Positions 7,953 to 18,194 are shown, counted from the stretch's first letter. The stretch is DNA of 64,000 nt from Lysobacteraceae bacterium NML07-0707 (GCA_002798295.1 NWQT01000017.1:1-64000); one strand, 5' to 3'. Notes: a model not told the origin generated them from the sequence alone. Made by a program: numbers and translations.

Positions 7953-10409
7953 ATGAGCATCGCCATCCCCTTTATCGTGATTTTGCTTGCCGCTGGCCTG
8001 TCGGCCTACCACCGCTGGCGTCTGGCGGTATGGGCGGCGTTGACTGCCACGGCGCTCCTGGCTTGCTGGCTGCTGGGCACTCACCCGGTTGCCACACTCA
8101 CCGCCAGCATCCTGGCCGCACTGATCGCGCTGCCACTGTTGATTGCACCGCTGCGCAAGGCGCTGATTACTTCGCCGCTGTTGAAGTTCTATACGCGCAT
8201 CCTGCCGCCGCTGTCCGATACCGAGCGCACCGCACTGGAATCGGGCACGGTCGGGTTCGAGGGCGAGCTGTTTTCCGGCATGCCCGACTGGCAGGCCTTG
8301 CTGGCGCAGCCCAAACCCGAGCTGACCGCAGAAGAACAGGCCTTCCTCGATGGCCCCACCGAAACGCTTTGCCAGATGGTCAATAACTGGGAAATCGACC
8401 ATGTGCGCGCCGACCTGCCGCCCGAGCTTTGGGACTACATCAAGCGCAACAAGTTCTTCGGCCTCAACATCCCCAAGGAATACGGCGGCCTGGGCTTCTC
8501 TGCGCTGATGAACCACAAGGTGATTCAAAAGCTGGCATCCATCAGCTCGGTGGTCAGTTCCACGGTGGGCGTGCCCAATTCGCTGGGTCCTGCCGAACTT
8601 TTGATGCACTACGGCACCGAGGAGCAAAAGCGCCACTACCTGCCGCGCCTGGCCGATGGCCGTGAGGTGCCCTGCTTTGCCCTGACCGGCCCGTTTGCGG
8701 GCTCGGATGCCACGTCCATCCCCGATTACGGCATCGTCTGCGAAGGCGACTGGAATGGCGCCAAAGTAGTCGGCATCCGACTGACCCTCAACAAGCGCTA
8801 TATCACCCTGGCGCCGGTGGCAACGCTCATTGGCGTGGCCTTCCGCATGTATGACCCGGACGGCCTTCTGGGCGATGTCAAGGACATCGGCATCTCGCTG
8901 GCACTGGTGCCGCGCGATACCCCGGGGCTGGAAATCGGCCGCCGCCACTTCCCGCTGAACTCACCATTCCAGAATGGCCCGATCAAGGGGCGCGATGTCT
9001 TCGTGCCGCTTTCGCAGCTCATTGGCGGCGAAAACTACGCCGGGCAGGGCTGGCGCATGCTGATGGAATGCCTGTCGATTGGCCGCTCCATCACCCTGCC
9101 TTCCACCGCCAGCGGCGGCGCCAAGATGGGTGCGGTCACCGTCGGCAGCTATGCGCGCATCCGCAAGCAGTTCGGCCTGTCCATTGGCCGCTTTGAAGGT
9201 GTGGAAGAAGCCCTCGCCCGCATCGGCGGCCATGCGTTCGCCATCAGTGCCCTGTCCGAAGCCACGGCCGCTGCCGTGGCGCGCGGCGAAAACCCGGCGG
9301 TTCCTTCCACCATATCCAAATATCACTGCACCGAAATGGGGCGGCTTGTTGCCAAGGATGTGATGGATATCGTCGGCGGCAAGGGCATTATTCTGGGGCC
9401 GCGCAATTTTGCCGGTCGCGCCTGGCAGGCTTCGCCGATTGCCATCACCGTGGAAGGCGCCAACATCATGACCCGCTCGTTGATGATTTTCGGCCAGGGC
9501 GCCATCCTCTGCCACCCGTGGGTGATGAAGGAAATGCGCGCGGTGCAGCTGGAAAGCCCCAGCGCGCGGCTGGATGCCTTTGATGGCGCACTGTTCGGGC
9601 ATATCGGCTATGCCATTTCCAATGCCGTGCGCAGCTGGTGGTTTGGCCTCACCGGCGCGCGCTTCGGCACAGCGCCCGGCGATGCCTATACCCGGCGCTA
9701 TTTCCGCAAACTCAACCGCTATTCGGCCAATCTTGCCCTGATGGCCGATGTCTCGATGCTGCTGTTGGGCGGCAAGCTGAAGTTCAAGGAATCGCTGTCC
9801 GGCCGTCTTGGCGATGTGCTCAGCCAGCTGTATATCGTCAGCAGCATGCTGAAACGCCATCAGGATGCAGGCTATCCGGAAACCGACCAACCGCTGCTGG
9901 CCTGGGCCGTACATGATGCGGTCAACAAGATTGAAACCGCGCTGTCCACCGCACTGCGCAACTTCCCGGTGCGGCCGATGGCCTGGCTGCTGTGGCCGAT
10001 TATTTTCCCCTGGGGTCGCCGCGCACAGGCGCCTTCCGATCGCCTGGGTCACAAAGTCGCCAGCATCCTGATGAATCCCGGCGATGCCCGCGAGCGTCTG
10101 GCCAAAGGCGTATTCACCACCCCCGGCGAAAACAACCCGGGCGGGCGCATCGTCAGCTATCTGCCGGACTTTGTGGCTGCCGAGCCGATTGAGCGCAAGT
10201 TCATGAAGGCGCTGAAGAACAGCGACATCGAAGCCCTGGAGTTTGAAGATCAGCTTGAAGAAGGCGTGAACGAGGGCTGGATTACCCTGGACGAAGCCCG
10301 TCAGCTCTACCACCTGCGCCAGCTCACCCTCGACACCATCATGGTGGATGACTTCGACCCGGAAGAACTGCGCTCGGCAGGCTTTGCAGCGCTCAAACAC
10401 CCCACATGA
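7953..10409 (+). CDS. fadE: acyl-CoA dehydrogenase FadE
   Basis: It catalyses the first step of fatty-acid beta-oxidation, oxidation of acyl-CoA to trans-2-enoyl-CoA. The 818-residue length from the ATG at 7953 (GGAG upstream) matches the long FadE family (about 814 in E. coli). Two N-terminal membrane segments (residues 3-40 and about 50-70) are followed by an acyl-CoA dehydrogenase core with CFALTGPFAGSD, and then the C-terminal extension (DUF1974) typical of FadE. An upstream in-frame start at 7854 has no good ribosome binding site. Regulation by the divergent TetR protein is likely. Confidence 0.95.
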   Translation: MSIAIPFIVILLAAGLSAYHRWRLAVWAALTATALLACWLLGTHPVATLTASILAALIALPLLIAPLRKALITSPLLKFYTRILPPLSDTERTALESGTVGFEGELFSGMPDWQALLAQPKPELTAEEQAFLDGPTETLCQMVNNWEIDHVRADLPPELWDYIKRNKFFGLNIPKEYGGLGFSALMNHKVIQKLASISSVVSSTVGVPNSLGPAELLMHYGTEEQKRHYLPRLADGREVPCFALTGPFAGSDATSIPDYGIVCEGDWNGAKVVGIRLTLNKRYITLAPVATLIGVAFRMYDPDGLLGDVKDIGISLALVPRDTPGLEIGRRHFPLNSPFQNGPIKGRDVFVPLSQLIGGENYAGQGWRMLMECLSIGRSITLPSTASGGAKMGAVTVGSYARIRKQFGLSIGRFEGVEEALARIGGHAFAISALSEATAAAVARGENPAVPSTISKYHCTEMGRLVAKDVMDIVGGKGIILGPRNFAGRAWQASPIAITVEGANIMTRSLMIFGQGAILCHPWVMKEMRAVQLESPSARLDAFDGALFGHIGYAISNAVRSWWFGLTGARFGTAPGDAYTRRYFRKLNRYSANLALMADVSMLLLGGKLKFKESLSGRLGDVLSQLYIVSSMLKRHQDAGYPETDQPLLAWAVHDAVNKIETALSTALRNFPVRPMAWLLWPIIFPWGRRAQAPSDRLGHKVASILMNPGDARERLAKGVFTTPGENNPGGRIVSYLPDFVAAEPIERKFMKALKNSDIEALEFEDQLEEGVNEGWITLDEARQLYHLRQLTLDTIMVDDFDPEELRSAGFAALKHPT

Positions 10410-10473
10410 GGGCGAACACCGCCGTCCTGCCGCTCGGCCTATAGCCTTAGGGTTTGTCCTGTTCCATCTGGCA

Positions 10474-10510
10474 TTCTGGAAGCTGTTGCCTAACCACACA
10501 GCTTCCAGAA
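10474..10510. terminator. perfect 13-bp hairpin between convergent genes
   Basis: TTCTGGAAGCTGT at 10474-10486 and ACAGCTTCCAGAA at 10498-10510 are separated by 11 bases. It lies between fadE and the convergent glycosyltransferase gene. No T-run follows on either strand, so a bidirectional transcription block or an RNA-end structure is more likely than a classic intrinsic terminator. Confidence 0.55.
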
Positions 10511-10631
10511 CAGCACACGCACCAACCGCACCGTCCTCCAGATACCCAAGCTGCACCTGATATGGGTGTTTTTCGGTATGGCCGCGCCTGTCTTGCCCTG
10601 CCTCCGGTATCGCACTCCCGCTGGCGGCACT

Positions 10632-11660
10632 TTATTTGGCATAGCCCTCAAGCCGGTAAAACGCTTCGATCTGCGCCAGTTTGTCGTCGATGCGGAACTG
10701 TTGCATCGGGTATTCGCGGCGCGGAGGGCGATTCTGATAAGTCTCCCGCAGGGCGGTGGCCAGCGCATCGATATCGTCAATCGGCAGCAGCGGTGTCGCG
10801 ATCACGGTTTGCAGATGGCGGGCGCCCTGGCTGGCACTGGCGATGATGGGAAGGCCGCTATCCATGGCTTCGAGCAGCACCAGGCCGAATGGCTCACTGC
10901 GCGCTGCGGAAACAAAGACATCAAAGGCCTCCAGCCAGTCACGCGGCCGGGAAACAAAGCCGGGCATCAATACGTTATCGGGTGCCTGCGCTCGCAATGC
11001 CTGCCAAGCGCTGCCCTGACCCGCAATCAGCAGGCGGGCATCGGCTGGCAATGCCGCACGCTGCCAGGCGGCGAGCAACACATCCAGCCCTTTGCTGTGC
11101 TCCACCCGACCCAGCGCGCCAAATACCCAGGCATCTTGGGCAATGCCATGTGCCGTGCGCAGCTGTTCGCGGGCACCGCTTGTGGGGGGCTGCGGCAATG
11201 TCCAGTTGTCGATTTGCACGCTGCGCGCGCGCATATCGGCGGGCATTTCCTGCAACTGCCAGGGCGCGATGGCAATCAAACCATCCAGCCCTTCATGCTG
11301 CTGGGGTTTGTAGCAGATATGCAAGGTGGCGATACGCCGGGTACGGGTGCCGCGCAAGCCTTTCAACGCGCGTGCACCGCCGGACAGATGCGCATGGGCA
11401 ATATCTGGCTGCAATTTTTTCAATATCCGTCTGGCCTGCCAAATGGCAAAAAAATCGCCTACCACAATGGTCTTTACTTTGGGTGAGAGCCTTGAGGCGA
11501 TGGCATCGGCGCGGTCTTGGGCACCGGCGCGGCGCAAAATCATGCTGACATCGTGCCCGGCTTCGGCCTGGGCATTGGCAAGCTCAACGGCATGACGCTC
11601 ACTGCCGGCAAAGCGCCGGGTCAGCAATAGATGGGCGATGGAAAGCGGCGAATCATTCAT
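10632..11660 (-). CDS. GT4-family glycosyltransferase
   Basis: The GT-B fold glycosyltransferase has an N-terminal acceptor domain (LLLTRRFAGSERHAVELANAQ) and a C-terminal nucleotide-sugar domain with GRVEHSKGLDVLL and the family EX7E motif in SEPFGLVLLEAMDSGLP. It is about 342 residues from the ATG at 11660; an upstream ATG at 11681 is also possible. It is divergent from a GT2 gene whose start lies 32 bp away. A role in LPS core or another surface glycan is likely; the sugar is unknown. Confidence 0.85.
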   Translation of the reverse strand: MNDSPLSIAHLLLTRRFAGSERHAVELANAQAEAGHDVSMILRRAGAQDRADAIASRLSPKVKTIVVGDFFAIWQARRILKKLQPDIAHAHLSGGARALKGLRGTRTRRIATLHICYKPQQHEGLDGLIAIAPWQLQEMPADMRARSVQIDNWTLPQPPTSGAREQLRTAHGIAQDAWVFGALGRVEHSKGLDVLLAAWQRAALPADARLLIAGQGSAWQALRAQAPDNVLMPGFVSRPRDWLEAFDVFVSAARSEPFGLVLLEAMDSGLPIIASASQGARHLQTVIATPLLPIDDIDALATALRETYQNRPPRREYPMQQFRIDDKLAQIEAFYRLEGYAK

Positions 11661-11692
11661 CTGCCAAGTGTCGCATGACATACTGCACCGCC

Positions 11693-12460
11693 ATGCATAC
11701 CCAAGTGCCCAAGTTGCCGCTTTCTGCGGTCGTCATCACCCATAACGAAGCTGACCGTATTGGCCGCTGCGTGGCTTCGCTGTTGCCGGTCTGTGCCGAG
11801 GTCATTGTGCTCGACTCCGGCTCCAGCGATGACACCGTGCAGATTTCCCGCGATTTGGGCGCACGCGTTGAGCACCGCGACTGGGATGGCTTTGCCCGGC
11901 AGAAAAACGCTGCCATCGCCATGGCTTCAAAAGATTGGGTGATTCTGCTCGATGCCGATGAGTGGCTAGAAGCCGATGCACAACAGGCATTGCGCGCATT
12001 GTTTGCCAGCGAGCTGGAAAGCGCCGATGTCTGGCTGCTGCAGCGGCGCACGCACTGGCTGGGGCAGCCGATGCGCTACGGCAGCTTCAGCCGGGAGCCG
12101 ATTGAGCGCCTGTTCCGCAGCCATTTGCGCCATGCGGATTTGCCGGTGCATGAATATCTGGACACGCAAGGCCAGCGAGTGCGCGCAAGCCAAATACGAT
12201 TGGAGCACGATACCGCGCGCAACGCCCGCGAATACCGGGAAAAACTCGCCCGCTATGCCGCACTCTGGGCCAAGGCGCGAGCGGGAAAACGCGGTGGCGC
12301 TGTACGCGGTTTTCTGGCCGCAGCCGCGTATGCCATCAAGAACCTGATTTTGCGCGGCGGCATTCTGGATGGCCGCAAGGGGCTGGCCTTCCACCGCGAA
12401 CATATGCGCTATGCGGCGTTGAAGTACCGTCTATTATCAGAACAAAATGAGCGCCACTAG
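11693..12460 (+). CDS. GT2-family glycosyltransferase (LPS-core type)
   Basis: This GT-A glycosyltransferase has SAVVITHNEADRIGRCVASL at the N-terminus, VLDSGSSDDT, and the metal-binding DxD-like LLDADEWLE. FSREPIERLFR and the C-terminal helices resemble WaaE/KdtX-type enzymes that add glucose to LPS inner core. An alternative start at 11675 adds six residues. The 3' end overlaps the convergent GT39-like gene by 4 bp. Function in LPS is inferred from family resemblance and neighbours. Confidence 0.82.
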   Translation: MHTQVPKLPLSAVVITHNEADRIGRCVASLLPVCAEVIVLDSGSSDDTVQISRDLGARVEHRDWDGFARQKNAAIAMASKDWVILLDADEWLEADAQQALRALFASELESADVWLLQRRTHWLGQPMRYGSFSREPIERLFRSHLRHADLPVHEYLDTQGQRVRASQIRLEHDTARNAREYREKLARYAALWAKARAGKRGGAVRGFLAAAAYAIKNLILRGGILDGRKGLAFHREHMRYAALKYRLLSEQNERH

Positions 12461-14124
12461 CGCTGCATGGGCATGCAACCCGGCAAGCTGGCATCGGCCG
12501 GAGCCAGATACCAGCTGCGGCGGTTGTAGATACCCATGGCGGTCAGGCTATCGAGTTTGAAGCAGGTGTCGATGGCTTCATTTTCCACAAGCAGCCAACG
12601 TTGCCCGGGGTGTTCGGCCTGCCAGGCACGGGCATCACGCAACTGCAATGCCACTTCGCGCTTGAAGCCAAAGGTACGTGCCGCGCGGTCGGCCATCAGC
12701 AGGTTCTGCTCCTTCCAGGCCACCAGTGCCAGTTCTGCATCTTTGCCGATGTGCTGCCCGGTTGCATGCATCAGCCCGTGCGCCGAGCTGGCATCGTTCA
12801 AGACCGGGTAGCCTATCAGGCTGTAACTCAGCCACAGTGCGGCCAATACGGCATTCAGGCTGGCAACGCCGCGTACAGATTTGAAAAACAAAGCGGCCAG
12901 CAATCCGGCTGCGCCTGCAATGGCCAGCATCCAGCCCAGAGCATTGCCGTTTTCAGTGCCGGCAATGGCGGCCAGCTTGGCTTCAAAGCCCGGCTGTCCC
13001 AGCGCGACGGCAAGACCGCCGGCGAGCAGGATGGCGGCAAATGCCAGTGCCGTGACGAAGGCGATGCCGCGCACGGCCGGACGACGGCTGACATCCGCCA
13101 GCCACGGCCCCATGGCCAGACACAGCAGCGGCAGGGCGGGCAGGATATAGACCTCGCGCTTGCCGCTGGAAAACGAGAAAAACAGCACAATCAGCGCCAC
13201 GCCTGCCAGCGGCAGCAGGATGCGTGCATCGCGCGCGCGCAGCGCAGCACGCCACTGCGGTATCACCCAGGGCAGGGCAAAAATCGCCGGCAACCACTGC
13301 GTCGCCATCACCTTGATGAAGTAATACCAAGGTTGATGGTGATGCCAGGCATTGGCGTAGCGCTCGGCGGTTTGCTTGAGCAGGATATTGTCGGCATAAG
13401 CCTGATACAGCGGGTCCTGGCTGGTTTTGACCGCCCACAGCATCGGCAGCAGCCAGGCCAGAATTGGCAGCAACAGCATGCCGATACCGCCCAGCCATTG
13501 CCGGGTGTGCACCCGTGTGATGCCCGGCCAGTTCCGCCGCCATGCCCAGGCCGCAGGCAAGAGCAGCAGCAGCGCCACCACGCCCACGCCTTTACTGATG
13601 ACACCAAGCCCGGCGGCGCCCCAACCGATATACCACCAGCGTGCATCCGAGCCTTGCAGCAAGTGCCGTAACAGGCCATAGGCCGAAAGCGTGGTACAAA
13701 ACAGCAGCAACGGGTCAATCTGCGCGCGCTTGGCCTGGAAGGTGAACTGCACGGCAAACAGCAGCGCCCAGGCGGCATAGGCGCCTGCCTCGTCATTCCA
13801 TAGCCGACGCCCAAGGTCACGCACCAGCGCCAGCGTGCCTACCGAGGCCAGCAAGGTAGGCAGCAAGAAAGACAGACGCAGGCTGCCGGTGATGGAAAGC
13901 AATACCGCCTGCAACCACATCAACAGCGGTGGTTTGTCCGGGTACAGTTCATCACCGCGCATCGGGAACAGCCACTGGCCGCTTTCCACCATCTGCCTTG
14001 CCACCAGCGCAAAGCGCGGCTCATCGGCAGGCCAGGGGTCACGCAAACCCAGCCCGGCAAACAGGATGATGGTGGTGGTCAGCCAGAACAGCAAGCGCTC
14101 ACGGCGCGCATCGAAAGTCATCAT
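12457..14124 (-). CDS. ArnT/PMT-like membrane glycosyltransferase
   Basis: This multi-spanning GT-C protein has about 11 membrane segments. The first loop, DPWPADEPRFALVARQM, holds the acidic residues typical of the ArnT/GT39 family, followed by LYPDKPPLLMWLQA. Such proteins transfer a sugar from polyprenyl phosphate on the periplasmic face, for example aminoarabinose to lipid A. The tandem ATGs at 14124/14121 make the likeliest start; 13 more codons are open upstream. About 555 residues fits the family. The C-terminal periplasmic domain is short. The substrate is not known. Confidence 0.85.
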   Translation of the reverse strand: MMTFDARRERLLFWLTTTIILFAGLGLRDPWPADEPRFALVARQMVESGQWLFPMRGDELYPDKPPLLMWLQAVLLSITGSLRLSFLLPTLLASVGTLALVRDLGRRLWNDEAGAYAAWALLFAVQFTFQAKRAQIDPLLLFCTTLSAYGLLRHLLQGSDARWWYIGWGAAGLGVISKGVGVVALLLLLPAAWAWRRNWPGITRVHTRQWLGGIGMLLLPILAWLLPMLWAVKTSQDPLYQAYADNILLKQTAERYANAWHHHQPWYYFIKVMATQWLPAIFALPWVIPQWRAALRARDARILLPLAGVALIVLFFSFSSGKREVYILPALPLLCLAMGPWLADVSRRPAVRGIAFVTALAFAAILLAGGLAVALGQPGFEAKLAAIAGTENGNALGWMLAIAGAAGLLAALFFKSVRGVASLNAVLAALWLSYSLIGYPVLNDASSAHGLMHATGQHIGKDAELALVAWKEQNLLMADRAARTFGFKREVALQLRDARAWQAEHPGQRWLLVENEAIDTCFKLDSLTAMGIYNRRSWYLAPADASLPGCMPMQR

Positions 14125-14192
14125 GGCGCGCAGGATAACCGCAAAACTTGCCCGCCCGGCCAAAGATTACCCGCACCGGGCAGGCGCTGTCA

Positions 14193-15386
14193 TCAGGGAA
14201 TCAAGCTCACCGGGGTGCCTTGCGACACGGCGCTGGACACCTGCAGCACTGACCAGTTGGTCATGCGGATGCAGCCATTGGAGTGGCTCTTGCTGATATT
14301 ACCGGGTTCAGGGGTGCCGTGAATGCCGTAGTGCGGTTTTGAAAGCCCCATCCACATCACCCCGACCGGGCTGTTGGGGCCAGGCGGCAGGGTGGCGCGC
14401 GGGCCGGGGGCGGCGCCTTTGAAAAGCGCCGGGTTGTAGTTGTAATGCGGGTTACGCGCCACGCTACGCAGCTCCCATTGGCCGATCGGCAGCGGGTCGC
14501 GCACGCTGCCCGTGCTGACCGGGAATTGGGCATAGACCTTGCCCTCATGGTTGATGAGCATCAGCAGTTTGGCCGCATCCGACACCACAATCCGGGTGGC
14601 CTGTGGCAGCGCCGGAATATCCAGCACATTCGGCACAATGATTTGCGTACCCGCGCGGCTCATGTCCACACCAGGGTTCAGTGCTTGCAGGGCAGCCGGA
14701 CGGATATGGAATTTCTCGCCCAGCGCTTCGAGCACATTGTTGTAGGACAGCGCCGGCAGCCTGGCCTTGCCATACATGCTGCCCGGAATCGAGCGGAACG
14801 GGCCTTTCACATCCTGCTCAGTCAGCACATAGTGCTGCAAGGCCGGGCCATATTTTTCCAGCGCATCCCAGGTTTCTTCATCCAGCCGACCGCTCACTGG
14901 CAGTCCGGCAAGGCGCTGGAAGCCGCCAATGGCGCGCACGGTATTGGTGCCGCTGCGACCATCGATTTCGCCGGGCGATACCCAGGCTCTATCCATCAAT
15001 ACCTGCGCGCGCAGCAGGCCAATGAAGCCTTCGCGCTCATTGTGGATATCTGCTGCCATGGGCGCTGGCGGCGGCAGTGGCGGCTCGGCCTGTTGCAGCG
15101 ACTGCGCATCACGCTCGGGCAGCGGCTCCTCATCCTGGGAGAGCACCTGCGCCTCGGCCTCGGCTGTCACCTCGTCTTCGGGCGGCAGCGGCTCGGGTGC
15201 AGGCTCCGGTGGCGGCACTTGAGGCTGTGGTTGTGGCTCCTGTTCGGGCACTTGCTCAGGCGGCTGCGGTTGCGGTTGCGGCGGCGTTTGTTGCAGTGCG
15301 ATAGGGGTTTGCGGGGCAGCCGCAAGCGGCGGCACAACCATCAGCGCCGCCAGCGCCACACTGAAAATACGGATGGGTGAAAACAT
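14193..15386 (-). CDS. L,D-transpeptidase with Pro/Glu-rich linker
   Basis: This periplasmic YkuD-family enzyme cross-links peptidoglycan or attaches proteins to it. From the ATG at 15386 (GGAGAGGAG upstream) there is a signal peptide (IFSVALAALMVVPPLAAA), about 90 residues rich in Pro, Gln and Glu, a peptidoglycan-binding-like region (GRSGTNTVRAIGGFQRLAGL), a LysM-like stretch, and the YkuD domain. The catalytic motif is present: HGTPEPGNISKSHSNGCIRM with the active Cys in SNGC. The long linker probably spans from membrane or periplasm to the wall. Confidence 0.93.
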   Translation of the reverse strand: MFSPIRIFSVALAALMVVPPLAAAPQTPIALQQTPPQPQPQPPEQVPEQEPQPQPQVPPPEPAPEPLPPEDEVTAEAEAQVLSQDEEPLPERDAQSLQQAEPPLPPPAPMAADIHNEREGFIGLLRAQVLMDRAWVSPGEIDGRSGTNTVRAIGGFQRLAGLPVSGRLDEETWDALEKYGPALQHYVLTEQDVKGPFRSIPGSMYGKARLPALSYNNVLEALGEKFHIRPAALQALNPGVDMSRAGTQIIVPNVLDIPALPQATRIVVSDAAKLLMLINHEGKVYAQFPVSTGSVRDPLPIGQWELRSVARNPHYNYNPALFKGAAPGPRATLPPGPNSPVGVMWMGLSKPHYGIHGTPEPGNISKSHSNGCIRMTNWSVLQVSSAVSQGTPVSLIP

Positions 15387-15513
15387 CGAGCTCCTCTCCG
15401 GGGATGGGCATCCTGCCAGGCAGTTGATGCGAATCATATGATGAAAATGGATTTGTCGGCCAAAGCCGCGCGCCGTATCCTGTCACGCAGTTTGACTACT
15501 GAATCTGAATGCC

Positions 15514-15750
15514 ATGTCCGACACCCCACCCGACCGCCTCAGCAATGACCCGCGCAGCAAATTTTATGACCCGACCCTGCTGGAGCGCGGCATTGGCATC
15601 CGCTTCAACGGCGAGGAGCGCAACAATGTCGAGGAATACTGCATCAGCGAGGGCTGGATTCGCGTCGCCGCAGGCCGCGCCCTGGATCGTCGCGGTCAGC
15701 CAATGACCGTCAAGGTCAAGGGCACGGTAGAGGCCTATTTTCGTAGCTGA
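15514..15750 (+). CDS. DUF3297 family protein
   Basis: This 78-residue soluble protein starts MSDTPPDRLSNDPRSKFYD and continues EERNNVEEYCISEGWIRV, the usual DUF3297 pattern. The family is small and conserved in Xanthomonadales and other Proteobacteria; its function is unknown. It stands alone on the plus strand between the L,D-transpeptidase gene (divergent) and xerC (convergent, 1 bp apart). Confidence 0.85.
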   Translation: MSDTPPDRLSNDPRSKFYDPTLLERGIGIRFNGEERNNVEEYCISEGWIRVAAGRALDRRGQPMTVKVKGTVEAYFRS

Positions 15751-15751
15751 T

Positions 15752-16642
15752 TCAATCGGCGCCTGATTTCTTGCGGCGCGCGCGCGGATGCGCGCCGTCG
15801 TAAACCTTGGACAGATGCTGGAAATCCAGATGGGTATAGATCTGGGTGGCAGCGATATCCGCATGTCCCAGCAGCTCTTGCACGCCACGCAAGTCGCCGG
15901 AGGACTCCAGCACATGCGTGGCAAAGCTGTGCCGCAGCAAATGCGGATGCACGCGTTTGTAAATCCCCTGACGCGGCGCCAGCTGCTTGATACGCAGCTG
16001 CACCGCCCGCTGGCTAATGGGTTTTTCACGGCTGCGGCCGGGAAATACCGGACTATCCGGCGCGCCCTGTGATTCGGCCTGCCATTGCTGCAAAGCCTTG
16101 CAGGCATAAGAGCCGACCGGCACGATGCGCTCACGGCTGCCTTTACCCAGCACTTGCACAAGGCCCTGGGCAAAATCCAGATCACGCCAGCACAGCGCGC
16201 ACAATTCCGAAAGGCGCAGGCCGGAGGAATAAAACAGCTCCAGCATCGCCCGGTCGCGCGTGCCCAGCGGCACGTCCTGCGGCACCTCCACCAGCTGCAT
16301 GGCCTCATCCACATCCAGTACCTGCGGCAGTTTGCGTGCCGCCCTGGGGGCGCGGATGCCCGCCGCCGGATTGCTCCGAAGATGGCCGGACTTCAGCATC
16401 CACGCAAAAAAACTGCGGCAGGCCGAGAGTCTTCTTTGCACACTCCGGGGCGAGAGGCCACGGCGATGCTCGGCAGCGATAAAGGCGCGAATATGCTCGC
16501 CATCAAGCGCCGCCACATCAGTGATGGATTGCTTGCCGCACCAGTCCTGCAAGGCCGCCAGATCACGGCGATAAGCATCCAGTGTATGCGCCGACATGCG
16601 CCGTTCCACTTGCAGATGGGCAAGAAAGTCTTCAATACCCAT
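15752..16642 (-). CDS. xerC: tyrosine recombinase XerC
   Basis: With XerD it resolves chromosome dimers at dif during division. It has an N-terminal SAM-like core-binding domain (FLAHLQVERRMSAHTLDAYRRDL) and a C-terminal catalytic domain with the full set: Arg in SSGLRLSELCAL, Lys in GKGSRER, HLLRHSFATH (HxxR), LGHADIAATQIYTH with His and the nucleophile Tyr. The start at 16642 fits XerC alignments; an ATG at 16678 would overlap DUF484 by 19 bp. It is last in the lptM-dapF-DUF484-xerC string. Confidence 0.95.
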   Translation of the reverse strand: MGIEDFLAHLQVERRMSAHTLDAYRRDLAALQDWCGKQSITDVAALDGEHIRAFIAAEHRRGLSPRSVQRRLSACRSFFAWMLKSGHLRSNPAAGIRAPRAARKLPQVLDVDEAMQLVEVPQDVPLGTRDRAMLELFYSSGLRLSELCALCWRDLDFAQGLVQVLGKGSRERIVPVGSYACKALQQWQAESQGAPDSPVFPGRSREKPISQRAVQLRIKQLAPRQGIYKRVHPHLLRHSFATHVLESSGDLRGVQELLGHADIAATQIYTHLDFQHLSKVYDGAHPRARRKKSGAD

Positions 16643-16659
16643 CGCCTGATCCAAGCCGC

Positions 16660-17340
16660 TTAGGCCGCCGCCTGCCATCTGCCCAGCGCCGCCGCAAAGG
16701 CCTCGCCCATCATCCGCAAGAACAGCGTGCCCATGCCGGGGAAAAAGCGGTTGGGGTCGCGGCTGCCGACGGCAATCAGGCCAATCCCCGGCAAGGCCAG
16801 CAGGGCGCTGGACTGCACTTCGGCTGCCTCATCGGCATACAGCAGCGTGTTTTTGTCCGGGTTCAAACGCCCGCACAGCGGCTCGCCACTGGCCAGCACA
16901 TCGCGGAATGGTTGCAGCGCCTCATCGCTTTCCGGCAGATAGCGCAGCCATGGCGTTTCTTGCAGGCCCTCGACCGGCTGGAACAGCACCAGCCGCACCA
17001 AATCGCCATGAAAATCCTCGGTAAGACTGGCCGCCATCGCCTGCACGGTATCGGCGGCGCCAGACTGTGCCATCAGCGTCAGGGTGAGCTGATGGCTGCG
17101 CACGGCAAGACGCTCGTTTTCCTGGGCATTGGCAAACAGCTCATGCAGGCGACGGTTCAGCTCGCGGTTCTTGTCGCGCAGCACATCCAGCTGATAGCTG
17201 GCCAGCGAAGCCGTGCCGCCGTTTTGCCGCGGCACGCTCAGAATCATCGCAAGGTCGGGGAACTGGCGCAGAAAATCGGGATGACGACGCAGCCAGGCGG
17301 CCACTTCATGAGCGCCGGATTTTTCTTCTTTGTGACTCAT
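16660..17340 (-). CDS. DUF484 (GAF-like) protein
   Basis: About 226 residues from the ATG at 17340, which overlaps the dapF stop as ATGA. The N-terminal helix [18 protein letters not shown] and [24 protein letters not shown] are DUF484 hallmarks, followed by a GAF-like fold. The family is nearly always encoded between dapF and xerC in gammaproteobacteria; its role is unknown. The overlap implies translational coupling to dapF. Confidence 0.92.
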   Translation of the reverse strand: MSHKEEKSGAHEVAAWLRRHPDFLRQFPDLAMILSVPRQNGGTASLASYQLDVLRDKNRELNRRLHELFANAQENERLAVRSHQLTLTLMAQSGAADTVQAMAASLTEDFHGDLVRLVLFQPVEGLQETPWLRYLPESDEALQPFRDVLASGEPLCGRLNPDKNTLLYADEAAEVQSSALLALPGIGLIAVGSRDPNRFFPGMGTLFLRMMGEAFAAALGRWQAAA

Positions 17341-18191
17341 GCAGCAACAGACTCCATAAAACGGGCATCGATGACACCCTGATAAACAAACGTGGCCGGC
17401 CCCTGCATCAAAATTCCGACAGAAGGCTCCGGCCACTCGATATGCAATAGGCCGCCGGGCAAATCCACCTGCACGCGACGCGCAATACGCCCGCGCTGCA
17501 TCAGGATGGCCGCAGCCGCGCAAGCGCCGCTGCCGCAGGCCAGCGTTTCTCCGGCACCGCGCTCGTAAACCCGCAGGGCAATATGAGTGGGGCTCAAGAC
17601 TTCGGCAAAACCGACATTGACCGAATCCGGGAAATAATCGCTGCCTTGCAGGGCGCGTGCGGTAGGCGCGATATCCAGACGCGCAAGCCCGGTGACTTCC
17701 AGCAAGGCATGCGGGTTACCCATCGAGGCGGCGCCAATGCGGTAACTTGCGCCGCCGATTTCGAGCGCATATTCATGCGCGGCATTCGCAAAGCCCTGCA
17801 GCGGAATATCCGCGGGTGCAAAACGCGGAACGCCCATGTCGATACGCCACTGCCCATCGGCCATGCGCTCAGCCCGATGCAGGCCGGCGGGGGATTCCAG
17901 CAGCAACTCTGTAGCGGCCGTGCCGGTTTGCCGCGCATACCAGGCAGCCACACAGCGTGCGCCATTGCCGCACTGCCCGGCCAGGCTGCCATCGGCATTC
18001 CAGATGCGATAGCGCACATCCGCCTTGGGCGATGTTGGCAGCTCGATGGTCAAAATCTGGTCGCAGCCCACGCCACGCTGGCGGTCAGCCAGCATGCGGC
18101 AAAACGCGGCACTGGGTCCGGCTTCACCGGCGCGCAAGTCCAGCACGACAAAATCATTGCCTGCGCCGTGCATTTTGCAAAAAGCCTGCAT
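17337..18191 (-). CDS. dapF: diaminopimelate epimerase
   Basis: It converts LL-diaminopimelate to the meso form for lysine and peptidoglycan synthesis. The 284 residues open with [14 protein letters not shown]. The two catalytic cysteines are visible in [16 protein letters not shown] and [11 protein letters not shown]. It sits 3 bp after lptM and overlaps DUF484 by 4 bp, so the four genes form one operon. Confidence 0.97.
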   Translation of the reverse strand: MQAFCKMHGAGNDFVVLDLRAGEAGPSAAFCRMLADRQRGVGCDQILTIELPTSPKADVRYRIWNADGSLAGQCGNGARCVAAWYARQTGTAATELLLESPAGLHRAERMADGQWRIDMGVPRFAPADIPLQGFANAAHEYALEIGGASYRIGAASMGNPHALLEVTGLARLDIAPTARALQGSDYFPDSVNVGFAEVLSPTHIALRVYERGAGETLACGSGACAAAAILMQRGRIARRVQVDLPGGLLHIEWPEPSVGILMQGPATFVYQGVIDARFMESVAA

Positions 18192-18194
18192 GGC

